Shown here piece after piece: positions 22,768-33,700 of a stretch of DNA of 64,000 nucleotides. The notes under the pieces are model-generated. The model ran no database searches. It saw only the letters and a list, made by a program, of their open reading frames with translations, and was not told the DNA's origin. The stretch lies in the NCBI GenBank assembly GCA_029582165.1, contig CM055889.1:30480927-30544926 (forward strand), written 5' to 3'. How positions within the stretch are numbered: position 1 is the stretch's first letter; every line of letters begins with the position of its first letter. Source of the DNA: Portulaca oleracea. Taxonomy: Eukaryota; Streptophyta; Magnoliopsida; Caryophyllales; Portulacaceae. The translations under genes and the position numbers were made by a program.

Positions 22768-23029
22768 GGCCGTCTTCTTTTATGCGGTATTTTGCGGAAT
22801 GGTGTGGTGGGGTGTAGTGTGGTGGAATTGTGGTGGAGTTGTGGTGGAGTGTGGTGGAATTGTGGTAGATTATTAATATGTGGGGTAGGTAAGGAGAGAG
22901 AATGTAAAAAGTAGAGGAAAAAAGTGAGGAGAGAGAAAAATAATGATTTGCGGTAAAATGCGGTGGATTGTGGCAAATTGCGATAGGATATGACACCACA
23001 GTTTGCCAACCGCATAAAATAACACGGCC
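22768..23029. mobile_element. Harbinger-like MITE, 262 bp
   Basis: The left end GGCCGTCTTCTTTTATGCGGT is inverted at the right as accgcataaaataacacggcc. TCA (22765-22767 and 23030-23032) flanks it as a 3-bp duplication, the PIF/Harbinger size. The interior is rich in gtggtggaattg repeats. The minus-strand open frames of 60-98 codons here are by-products of that repetition. Confidence 0.7.
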
Positions 23030-23231
23030 TCAATATTCATCAAGTTTTGACGTGTCAAACTTACATTTAGATTTTTTCCCCCTAGATTTCTTGTCCTCGC
23101 AGCTAAAAAAATGAAGAAGAAAAACGAAAAAAGATGAATGATTATGTATACGTAACAATTAACTAAGCTTCAACTTTAAGTTATAGCTGATGGTCTAAAA
23201 AATAATTTTGAAAGACCCTTATTTACAAAGA

Positions 23232-23602
23232 CTCTAATAGAGGAAAATTTGCATATACCTTACCCCTTTAAGTTTATTGATATTTATAAATTCAACCTTG
23301 AGCTTTTGAACCAATTTCATATAGCTAGTTTTTCGATCACTAAATGTAGCAACTTTTTCGGTGAAGGTGTGATTTGTGATGAAATTTGTTTGCTTAAGTG
23401 ACGATAATTTTAACAAATAAATTTCATCACATATCAATCATACATTCACCAACAAAACTACTAAATTTACTATAAAAGTAACTAAATAAAACTGGTTCAA
23501 AAATTTAGGATGGGTAAATATTAACTTAGAAATGTGAGGATTGGATTTATAACTGTGATAAACCTGAAATAGGATGTATGTAAAGTTCCCTCTAATATGT
23601 AC
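23232..23602. mobile_element. possible small TIR element, about 370 bp
   Basis: The left tagaggaaaatttgcatatacc and the reverse complement of the right, tagagggaactttacatacatcc, match over about 23 bases with a few changes. The flanking duplication is ambiguous because aata occurs on both sides. Low confidence in class and exact ends. Confidence 0.4.
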
Positions 23603-23636
23603 CCATTTTCCTCATTTTATTATTATCAACTTCTTA

Positions 23637-23638
<2 letters not shown>

Positions 23639-23684
<46 letters not shown>
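23639..23684. repeat. (AT)n microsatellite
   Basis: An uninterrupted AT dinucleotide run of about 45 bases. Confidence 0.95.
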
Positions 23685-23685
<1 letters not shown>

Positions 23686-24360
23686 TAAATATAATATATA
23701 TATTATACGAATGTATTATCATTAAATTCATAATAAAAAAATAATATTATAATATAATATTGTAATTTTTTAAATAAATATTACTTATGAAACTATCCAT
23801 TAAAGAAAAATATAATACATCATGAAGTATTTAATAATTATAGATAAAATTGGATTGGAGGATTGGAGTATGAGCTGATGATTAAAAATTCAATTAAAAA
23901 TCTACTAATACGCAATTACACTTAATTATGTGGGGTGATGAGGGAGGCCATGTTATTTACCTCCCAAATGCGTTGGGTTGGGTGGAATTTAAATTAAACT
24001 GACAAATAGTAAGGTGGGAGGAAATAGCATGCTGCCACCCTGTGAATATGATTTAGTGTTTTTTAATGGGTTGTGTCACAGCTAATAATCCAACTAATTT
24101 GATCTTTGAGCCTACAATTATAATTATTATTGTTGCACTTAACAATTTGTTCGAGATAAGAATCAACGTGGAGAAAATGTGGTTCTTGTCGCAATTGCAA
24201 TAATAATTACGGGTGGGCAATCATCTTTCGTGTACTCCTTGAGGCAAGGCAATTAGGCCATACACTCATACACCAAACCTTTGGCAACTTTCTGGAGCAT
24301 ATTTGTCGCACTTTTATTTGACAATTGGACAGATAAAAGTTGACAATTTTTTAAACTATT
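23685..24360. other. AT-rich spacer, no gene
   Basis: No coding sequence or element terminus is visible. Confidence 0.4.
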
Positions 24361-24362
24361 CT

Positions 24363-24613
24363 TGTGAAATAATCTCGATTAAAAGGTTAAATTGATAGTT
24401 ATAGTTCCAAAAAATAATGGTTTTATACTCTAACATACACTCCTCACGTAGATGTTGTAAAGACCCTTTTTATCTTACGCAAATAAATATAAGAGGTGTT
24501 GAGAATAACCTGAGGCTTCTTACTCAGATTTAGCTCTGATACCACGTGGAACCATCTCAACCAATAGATTAAGCTAATAGTTGTAGGCCCACTGATGGTT
24601 TTATACTCTAACA
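24363..24613 (-). mobile_element. very short TRIM retrotransposon, about 250 bp
   Basis: On the minus strand an LTR of about 70 bp begins TGTTAGAGTATAAAACCAT (24613). It is followed by the initiator-Met primer site TGGTATCAGAGCT (24543-24532), about 96 bp of interior, a purine stretch GTGAGGAGTGTA, and a second LTR (24435-24363) with the same first 18 bases. The two LTRs have diverged noticeably in the rest. No duplication is evident. Confidence 0.75.
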
Positions 24614-24622
24614 AATCGACTA

Positions 24623-24881
24623 CTTCCTCGGTTCCATATTAATCGGTGTAATTTTGATTTCAATGGTATTTAATGTTATTCTTTTATTGATAATTTCTTA
24701 CATGATATATTATTAATAATTATAATATTATATTTTTATGATAGTATTTTTCGTTACGAATTTAATAGTGATAATTTTACATAGCAACTCATTGTATATG
24801 TTGAGAAATTTATGGTCAAAATTTTTGAATTTTGACTGTAAGATTTCTAAAAATAAAAATTAATATATGAAACGAAAGGAG
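24623..24881. mobile_element. Stowaway-like MITE, 259 bp
   Basis: The ends CTTCCTCGGTTCCATATTAAT and (inverted) CTCCTTTCGTTTCATATATTAAT are flanked by TA at 24621-24622 and 24882-24883, the Tc1/mariner duplication. The AT-rich interior has no coding capacity. Confidence 0.75.
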
Positions 24882-25158
24882 TATATATGTAGCTTAGGGA
24901 GGGAAAAAAACGCCACAAATGCACCATAAAATCTGCGGTAAAGTAATTGCCAATTTTGTAAACTTTCTTGTTTGGCAATGGAGAGAAGTCATAAAAAAAA
25001 TAATAAATGGCTAATCAAAATGTGTCAGTTTGTAAATCGTATTACATTAACATTTTAAAAAGTAACAGCTCTTTTTTCCCTTTAAGAAAAATTGCGTGCC
25101 TACTGCCTAGTCCAGCAAAATTGGCCATGTATATGTCAGTCCTCATTCTTACTTTTGC

Positions 25159-25927
25159 GGGCCGTTTGGTAGAAGGGAATAGGGGGTTGGGAATGGGAAT
25201 AAAGAGATGGGAGTAGAATTATCATATTTGTTTGATAGTAATTAAAAAAAAAGAAGGGAATGGGAATGGGAATAGAAGGGGTCTATTCCCAACAATCTAT
25301 TACCATGGGGTGTGGTAATAGACCCTGGAAATTCGTTAGTCACTATTAAATACCAAAACTACCCCTATTTAAAAAAATAAAAACTCACATTTATTCATTT
25401 TTTTTTTCTTATATTAAATAAAAACTCACGTTTATTGTCAATATTGCCGGTACCGTCACGTAAACATGGTATTACTTTTGCTTATATTAATTACATTACG
25501 TATCCTTCGGTTGAGATATTACTAATGCAGTAGGGTTTACGCCTTTTTCTTCTATTAATTAAATATTTATTATAATTAATATATTAGTAAACCCAGTTGA
25601 GTTATTGAATCTTATGGCAACCGTCAACAATTGGTATATCATGTTGATTTATTGAATCATCCATACTTTTAACGTTTATATACTTGTTTTAAATTTTTAA
25701 TTCATATTTGATGTTTAATTAATTTTTATTAAAATCTTTATGAACTTAATTTTTTTTTAAATTTTTTTCATATGATAATTGATTTTCTAGAAGTAAATGT
25801 GTGTCACTTATGACCCTTTCATCCATTTCAATTTATTAAAACATTTATAAATCAATAAAAGGGTATTTTAGTCAGTGTGTTTATTCTCAATCCTATTCCC
25901 AATTTGAATTACTACAAAACAAACAAG
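25159..25927. mobile_element. possible MITE with degenerate ends, about 770 bp
   Basis: The left GGGCCGTTTGGTAGAAGGGAATAGG resembles the start of many plant hAT/Harbinger MITEs. The right end, inverted, reads CTTGTTTGTTTTGTAGTAATT and then GGGAATAGG. The shared GTTTG..GTAG and GGGAATAGG support inverted termini, but the outer bases have diverged and no duplication is visible. The interior has agaagggaatgggaatggg repeats. Confidence 0.4.
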
Positions 25928-26392
25928 AAGGTGGGTAATTCATAAAGACATTTAAAACGGCCAATAATTTTAATTTTATTTTAATAGTTCATTTTGCATT
26001 CCATTTTATTTTTACTTTTTCTTTTTGTGTTTTAAATGTTTAAAGAGGTGTATGAGCATTTTCACCAAGTTATGAACAAGTCTTCAAATTTGGTATTTTC
26101 AATTTTTATTGCTACCATATCTTGTCTTTCTAAAATTTTATTTTAATAGTTCCTTTCTATTTTATAACCATATTTTTATCTCTCAAGAGTTTTATAAATA
26201 TTAAAGTAGTGTTTTATATTAAAGTAGTGTTTTATAAGCATTGTTATATGATAATGGTTTTCTAAGTTACTTTTGGCATTGTCTCTGTTAGCATGTTTTA
26301 TCTTTATAACAGTTTATGATCATTGTAATGTCGTTTTGCGAACATTTTTTTATGAAATGTATGGGCATTGTGTTGAAGTTTAGTATGGATGC
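25928..26392. other. AT-rich spacer, no gene
   Basis: Only a small duplication (attaaagtagtgttttata twice, near 26200-26235) stands out. Confidence 0.4.
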
Positions 26393-26764
26393 ACTTATAG
26401 TAGTTGTCAACTATGACAATCACCGTAAGTAAAATAAATCTTATTCGCACATGTGTCAAGTTTTACCTTGACCATTAGCTTTCTTATTTAATATAAATTG
26501 TAAAATATATTTTTTAAAATTTTAGTTTATTTAAAATAAATTAAAATAAATATTTTTCAAAATATGCTTATTTACTAGGCAAAAATTTAGATTTAAAATA
26601 TTTAAATTTTAAAAAATTTCAGAAAAATTATTTTAATTAAGAAAATATATTTTATAATGTTGTACTAAATAAAAAAAATAAATGGCGAAGATAAAAGTTG
26701 ACACATGTATGAGTAAATATCGTTTTCATTGTGGTGGTTGTCATGGTTGACAACCACTATAAGT
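26393..26764. mobile_element. MITE with TIRs of about 90 bp, close upstream of the DUF946 gene
   Basis: The left acttatagtagttgtcaactatgacaatcacc...cacatgtgtcaa is inverted at the right as ttgacacatgt...ggtggttgtcatggttgacaaccactataagt. The arms are about 90 bp with perhaps 80 percent identity by eye. Long arms suggest a Mutator-like MITE. Its right end is about 200 bp before the start codon at 26962, so it forms part of that promoter. Confidence 0.7.
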
Positions 26765-26961
26765 TTTTCCTACTATTAAATAGCAGTAGTATAGAAAAAA
26801 GATCCAAAAGGAAGAGTAAACTAAAGATAGATGTAGAGAAAGGTTTTGTTGGAGTATATCTAGGAGAACCTAAACCAACCAAACCCCGTTGAATTTGTAA
26901 GCTCCCATTAGCAACACATATGGGTTTTTTCCCAGTGAACTTGGGTCATTCATTGTCAATA

Positions 26962-28831
26962 ATGGCAACCTATTTTCCTGTCTCGCTGTTTGTCTTGTGT
27001 TTGCTTTTACCAACTCTTGATACTATGCACGCTTGGTCTCCAGGTAATTAACACTCTGTGTTGTGTAGTGCATGTGTCTGCATGCGTTTATGTAATTTTT
27101 TTTTATGTGTTTGTGGTACTCATTCTTATAATTTTTGTTAATTTGGTTTTTTATGGGAAGGAGGTGGGTTTGGGACAGGAAGAATGGATGTTGGAGGGTT
27201 AATAGTAGCACAAGTGTCAACATTCAACAAGGTGTGGAGTACATATGAAGGAGGCCCAGACAACGCAGGGGCGACCTTGTACGAGCCAATTGGGATACCA
27301 GAAGGGTTCTGTATGTTAGGACACTATGCCCAACCCAACAACCAAGCTGTTTTGGGGTCTGTTCTGGTTGCAAAAGATGCAAGTGATAGTCGGAACCCAG
27401 CCTTGGCTCAACCAACTGACTACACCCTTGTTTGGAGTATCCATTCTTCTTCTTCAGGTTTCAAACAGGACTCCCCCGTCTACATTTGGGCTCCAGTCCC
27501 ACCAAATGGGTATAATGCTACGGGCCTTGTTGTCACTACCTCTTCTATTAAGCCTCCCCTCCACAAAGTTCGGTGTGTCAGGTCTGATCTGACAACTACT
27601 TCTGAGCCAGATGAGTGGATTTGGGGACACAACAAGGATGCTGCCAGTAATGCTCTTAACATTTACAAAGCAACACCAAATTCAACAATTGATCAGGTAA
27701 TTAATTATATGACCCTTTTAATTTAATTCCCTTCAATATATATTTATACTATGTAATTACATGTCCACCACATATTGATTGATTAAACAGGGATCAACAC
27801 TGAGCATAAGCACATTTATGGTTCAAAACAGTGGTGGAACTTCAGATTGTGTGCCTCTACGAGCTAGTCTGGTGAATGTGAAAAGCAGCTTGGCTTCTAT
27901 GCCAAATATGGATCAAATCCATACAATAATCCAAACATACTCCCCTAAGATATACCTTCATCCAAATGAAGAGTTCCTCCCATCATCAGTTGATTGGTTC
28001 TTCATCAATGGGGCTCTTCTGTACAAGAAAGATGATGAATCACATCCAGTTCCAATCAACTCAACTGGGTCGAACCTGCCTCAAGGTGGCTCAAATGATG
28101 ACTCATATTGGCTAGGCCTCCCAGCTGACAAGCAAGCCAGTGACAAGCTCAAGAAAGGCGATCTTGGATCAACCACCGCATACATCCACATTAAACCAAT
28201 GCTTGGAGGGACATACACTGACTTAGCCATATGGCTGTTTTACCCTTTCAATGGAGCATCAAGGGCAAAAGTAGCAACACTCACAATCCCCTTAGGGAAG
28301 CTAGGAGAGCACGTCGGAGATTGGGAACATGTAACTTTGAGGGTTAGTAATTTTGATGGAAAGCTAAAACAGGTGTATTTCTCACAACATAGTGGAGGGC
28401 AATGGGTTGAAGCATCTAACTTAGAGTTTGAAGAGGGTAACAAAGTAGTAGTGTATTCCGCTCTACATAGCCATGCTTCTTACCCTCATCCAGGGCTCGT
28501 ACTACAGGGTGGTGACTTTGCCGGGATTAGAAATGATGCAGCTAAAGGGAGTACAATGCTAGACATTGGAAAGAGTTACAATGTTATCTCAGCAGACTAC
28601 TTAGGATCCAATATGGTGGTTGAGCCGCCATGGTTGAATTATGCAAGAAAATGGGGTCCTAAGATTAGCTATGACATTGACAATGAGATTAATCAGGTTG
28701 CTAAAACGTTGCCTAGAATATTCAGATCCGCTTTTCGCAAGGTGATTGGGAGTTTGCCTAAGGAGTTGTTAGGGGAAGATGGCCCTACTGGGCCCAAATG
28801 GAAGACCAATTGGGCTGGAGATGAGATCTGA
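26962..28831 (+). CDS. DUF946 / Vps62-family protein
   Basis: Three exons are read with GT-AG introns: 26962-27043, 27161-27696 and 27791-28831. Phases are consistent and the product is about 552 residues, the usual size for this plant family (PF06101, named after yeast Vps62; biochemical role in plants not established as far as I know). Residues 1-24 are hydrophobic and look like a signal peptide. Family landmarks are GGGFGTGRM after the first intron, ATLYEPIGIPEGF and LGHYAQPNN (about residues 50-75), HVGDWEHVTLRV (about 380), SQHSGGQW (about 405) and YSALHSHASYPHPG (about 425). The frame is intact with no internal stops. A MITE sits about 200 bp upstream. A second, better conserved type of first exon lies 4.6 kb upstream at 22366. 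Confidence 0.9.
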
Positions 28832-29160
28832 TATCATGTAACCTAACATTATTTTGAAAATTATTATTGTTTAAGGCACGAAATTTTATTGTTATGGGCA
28901 AGAGGAAACAGACAATTATTAGGGTTTTAGTTAATTGTTCGGCACGGAGTTCATCTCAATTAGCTTTGATAAGTTTGTGCACTTTAGAACAACTTGAAAG
29001 AAGTAGGCAAGTGTTTTGCTGTATCTTTTTTTTTTTTTTTTTTGTTCTCTCCTCAGTCTGTTATGTTTAGAATCCAAGTAATTGTACATGTATACTTGCA
29101 TCCTTTATTGTAATGTAAGGAATCTATATCTTTTTTTAATTTTTATAATAATAAGTTAGC
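28832..29160 (+). other. 3' flank of the DUF946 gene
   Basis: AT-rich sequence includes a T19 run near 29023 and aataataa near 29147 that could serve as polyadenylation signals. No other gene is seen. Confidence 0.4.
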
Positions 29161-30355
29161 TCCTTGATTGGATCCCCTCTACAGTTTGTAAATCTTATGA
29201 TCCGAGCCCCACCCGGACGCTCGTGCTCGACGTGGTCGATTTCTCAAGCGCACGAAAGCTCATTCGATCAAGGCCTGGACACAAGACATACTAGTTACTC
29301 TCCAAGTATGTTCGAGCCTTTAATCATGGGTCACCCCTCCCTTTCGTGGGCTCTAGGGCTACCCTCGAGGTTCCTTAGGGGCTACAAGTAGAAGTAGCAT
29401 CAACGCAAATAATCCCTAGAGCTACTTCGGGTTTATTTTCATCTCCCAAGACTCGAATATCTCTTTGGAAGGCTAGGAAGGAAGGAAGAAGGATGGTCAG
29501 TCGGGTAGCTCTAGGTCACTGTCGTGACAATCAGTGTCATGCCCATGAACATCGTTAGTGGTTGGGCTATTTCTCCCAAGCCAAGTCACGCCCATGACTC
29601 ACAGCATCGCGGTCATGACCCCTGGTGAGCCTCTTTGACTTGAGGCAGGTCACAGTTGTTGCGTTCTGTATCATGCCCGTAACCCCCCTTTGGAATCTCA
29701 TTTCGCTCAAACAGACGTTTTAGTGTCCTACAAAAGAGTTTAGGGCACTTCAAAGGATTTCTTGCATGCATACCTGAAATTAATCCAGAAATTGGAGAGG
29801 GAGTGCTTTCGTTACATACAGCATCACTATCCACCAATTCATCTTCAGCAAAAACAAGATTAGCATCATCATTCCCTAAATCATCAACACCTCACCGCCA
29901 TCAACTACACCATTATTTTGTAAATCATGTTTATCATCATCATCCCCTAATCAATATTCCTTTCAGTTGAATATGTGATTTTGTTGTTGCAATCCATCAA
30001 AAACTCAAAAAAATATAATATTGTTCTTTAAATTTGAAATCAGCTAACACTATTGTCCTTCAAATCGAATGCGAAATCGTCAATAAATTGAAATATAAAA
30101 GAGATTTTGGGCAAAGTGGAGTGGATTATAGACTACGTTGCGTGGATTTGACCTGTCCAAGGGACGACCTCGCAAAGACCAAAGGACGAAGCAAAGGACG
30201 ACGCAAAGGGTAGCCAATTTCCGGCATAAAAAATTGAAGAGATGATGTCCGCTGCTGACGTATAGCGGGATTAGTGGGATAAAGTGTAGTCCCGCGGGAT
30301 GAGTCAATATTTTTTTGTTAAAAAGAGGTTGACAACTTGAAATAAGCAATAATTA
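29161..30355. other. spacer, no gene; locally GC-richer
   Basis: 29160-29800 is less AT-rich than its surroundings and contains repeated phrases such as gtcatgcccatga / cacgcccatgac. It is probably a decayed transposable element, but I cannot name it. Nothing codes. Confidence 0.35.
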
Positions 30356-30358
30356 GTA

Positions 30359-30570
30359 CTCCCTCCGTCCCAAATTAATTGACGGAATTGAAGTTTTCAC
30401 ACATATCAATATATAACTATAATAACTACCAAACTTAAATTATATTTGGCTTTTCTCTCTCTAATAAATAATGTAAAATAATTGAATTAGATATTGGGAA
30501 TGGGAAAGTGACAATTATTTTAGAACAAAATAAGTTAGTTAAAGTGTCAATTAATATGGGACGGAGGGAG
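30359..30570. mobile_element. Stowaway MITE, 212 bp
   Basis: The ends CTCCCTCCGTCCCAAATTAATTGAC and (inverted) CTCCCTCCGTCCCATATTAATTGAC match almost perfectly and are flanked by TA. This is the classic plant Stowaway terminus. It lies 168 bp before the start codon of the FAD gene. Confidence 0.95.
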
Positions 30571-30737
30571 TATCTATTATTTGAAATTTGCCCTTTTTTT
30601 TAATTTGATAGTAAATAGGATTAGCAACGGTCAAAACTGCAAATGGCGCTGATAACATAAGATGCAAATTTAGATAGGGAGGAAGGAAGAAAGAAATCAG
30701 AGGTGGAGAACAAAGCCTTCGATTTTGAACCCACACA

Positions 30738-33700
30738 ATGAGCTCTATCGCCCAATTTCTGTCTCCTTTCATTTCTCAACCTCTCAAAACCCCTAAAACC
30801 CTAACCCTAATTTTCCATTCCCAATCTTCCGCGAGTCAAAATCCTCGAATTGGCCACATTACAATGCAAGCACAGAACAGACAGACTCGTAGAAACCCTA
30901 GAAAATCGTCGTATGGAACCTCTAGGAGATCAATTCTTAAGAAATCATTCACCCAAGAACAGGTGGTGTTTACAGCTCCGGTATCTGACGACCCAGAAGT
31001 CGCGATAATTGGTGGAGGAATGTCGGGCCTTTTATGTGCTCTCTACTTGGAAAAAAGAGGGATTCGCTCCACCGTTTTCGACACGGTTGGTTAGTTTTCT
31101 CTCTCCTCATGTCAGCTTTACTTCTGGATTTTATCTAAATTTGAACAGTTGGTTAGTGGGCTAGGAATTAGGATATAACTATTTGGGAATTGAGGTGCAA
31201 AACGAAGAATTTACTGAAATTTGCTGCCAAAGCCAATATAGTTTCCTGCTAAAAGTTGTATTTTGTTTTAATCTGTTATCGATAGGGGCTCCTTCCAAAA
31301 GAAGAAAGGCGGGGTTAAATCTTTTTGTGGGTTAAATTTTCTGGCACTAATGTTTCTTTTGTGGGTTAAATTCTTGCCTTGGGCAATCCAATTGCTTTTT
31401 AGTTAATTGAAAGGTGGGGTGCAACATTTCTATTTGCAATCTCTGTTGAATTATCTAGTCACAATTCACAAAGTGTAAACAAAGCTCCTATGGTTGGGAA
31501 TTAGGAAAACGTATTGAGCAATGAATAACACTGATTTCACCTTGAAATAAACCAGAAGAAAGGTGGCGATCATTGACAGATGATATTCAGATGACCAACA
31601 AAAAGAGTTTTCCTGGTTTTCTTTTGCTTCATTCCTTTTTCCCCAGATAGTAGTGCTATTAAGTACTGACCTTATTTTCTTTGTCTTTGCTATTGTAGGG
31701 GATGCATGGTTTGGGAGGGAGGATGGGAACAAGATGTGTTGAACCTCAAGGATTTATTTTCGACCATGCTGCTCAGTTCTTCACAGTTAGTGAGCCAGAG
31801 TTTGGTAATCTGGTGAATGGATGGATTGAGAAGGGGCTGGTAAAGCAATGGCAGGGTACAGTTGGGGAGCTTGAACCTGGTGGCCAGTTTGCTCCACTGC
31901 CTGACTTGCCACCACAATATATAGCTGCCAAGGGAATGCGGGCTTTAGCTGACTCAATATTGTCAGAGGTGACTGTTCTTCTTCTACCAAAGAAAATCCC
32001 CATCATATTTGCTTCATTGAAGGTTTATTTTGTTTATGCAACTGCTCCGTAAGCCTAGTATTTTATATTTCTGCAGACACATTTGGTTAAAGTTGTTAGG
32101 CCCTGCTGGATCAGTACCCTTGAACCATTCAATGGGATGTGGCATCTGAGTGAGAATGGGAAGCCCCGTGGACAGTTTGATATTATTGTTATTGCACATA
32201 ATGGTACTTTGTGCCTCTCTTTCTTATTACTGTCTAGTGTATAGAAAAGTTGTTGGCTGAGGGGAAAAATACTAAAATTTTATACTTGGACTAATCTGAA
32301 GTTTTCATAATTGTTACTGAAGAATCGATGGACATATCAAAAGGAACGGTTCTTGAGGTTAGCTAGCCATGTAGGCAAAAACCTCCAATGGTATTGGTCA
32401 CCCAATCAACAAGTGTTTAGCCAATAGCCACTAGTGTGGGTACTAGAAATGACATGGAAGTTGCAGTTTGACAGCCATGCTTAAGTTACTAAGTGTAGAA
32501 TTTGGATAGAATTTCAAGTACCTAGGCTAATGGGTTTTATCCTTTTGTTGGTGCAGTATTGTTTTGGGTGACCTTCACGGTATCCTGGTATAAATAAGAC
32601 ATCCACAGATATTGAGTTGGGTTTCTTTTTTCCTTTTTTTTTTTGGGGGGGGGGGGGAGTCTCCTCCATATTTATGCATAGCTTGGAAGGGCTCCTTCAA
32701 TGATTGAGCGGGTAACATCATATTTATTTCTTGTGGATGCTCCCTAAAGCAGGGTTGAAGGGAAAGCGATACATCTGTCAGCAAATTAACATTTGAAGAA
32801 ATCCCTAATTTTTTGGATGTTGGCACTAATTGGCACTGTTCTATTGGAGTATGTTTCTTGAAATTTTCATTTTGTCCCAAGTACCCATGTCAGACACTGG
32901 ACTTTTGGACATGGGTTTGAGCATTGAAAACTCCATTTTATACCAAAATGTACCAAAAAATAAAATAATGGTGCCCTAGCCAATAGGACACCAGTGTCGG
33001 ACTATCCACTCTTGGATATGGGTATGACCATGTCTGAGTAACATAGCTATTGAATTCATATGAAGCTGGAGACTGTAAATTATTATGCCGTTTAATTTGG
33101 GATTATGTACAACTTTGGAATGTGCAATGTTCTTGGGGTCCTTGAGCGCACTACCCTAGGGAAGTACAAAAGGACTGGCATAGAGGAGAAGGAAATCTAG
33201 TCATATGCAAGGAATCGTAGACAAGAGAAAAGGAGTAGTCTGGAAGGGAAGAATTGTGTTTGTCAGTGATTTTATACTGACCTTTTCTTCAAGGGGCATT
33301 TAAAACTTTATATATGCTGTGTTCATCCTCAATTCTAGCCATTGACATTATTCGGCTATTTCAACTTTACTATTGCAGATACTCCTTTAAAAAGAAACCA
33401 GAATCACAATAAAATGGTGAAGGTTACTTTCTAGGCTGATTTGAAAATGGAGATGTGATTATTGCTATGGAAAGAAGTCCTTCTAAAATACCACACTTGT
33501 GAGTCTAAGGTGGAAAATGTCCGTTACTTCGAAACATTAATGCTTGATGTCATCCTATGGAAAGTAGGGAAATTCACTGAAACACATTCTTCTGTGGACT
33601 GAAAGTGAAACAAAATTTCTCACCAAAATGCTTGCTTCAAATTTTTAAAAATTCATGCAACAAAAGATGGAAAGCCACTTATTTATTGTAGGGTCATACC

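Noticed and set aside
22712..23058. Minus-strand His/Pro-rich ORFs
   Set aside because: They are translations of gtggtggaattg repeats inside a Harbinger-like MITE.
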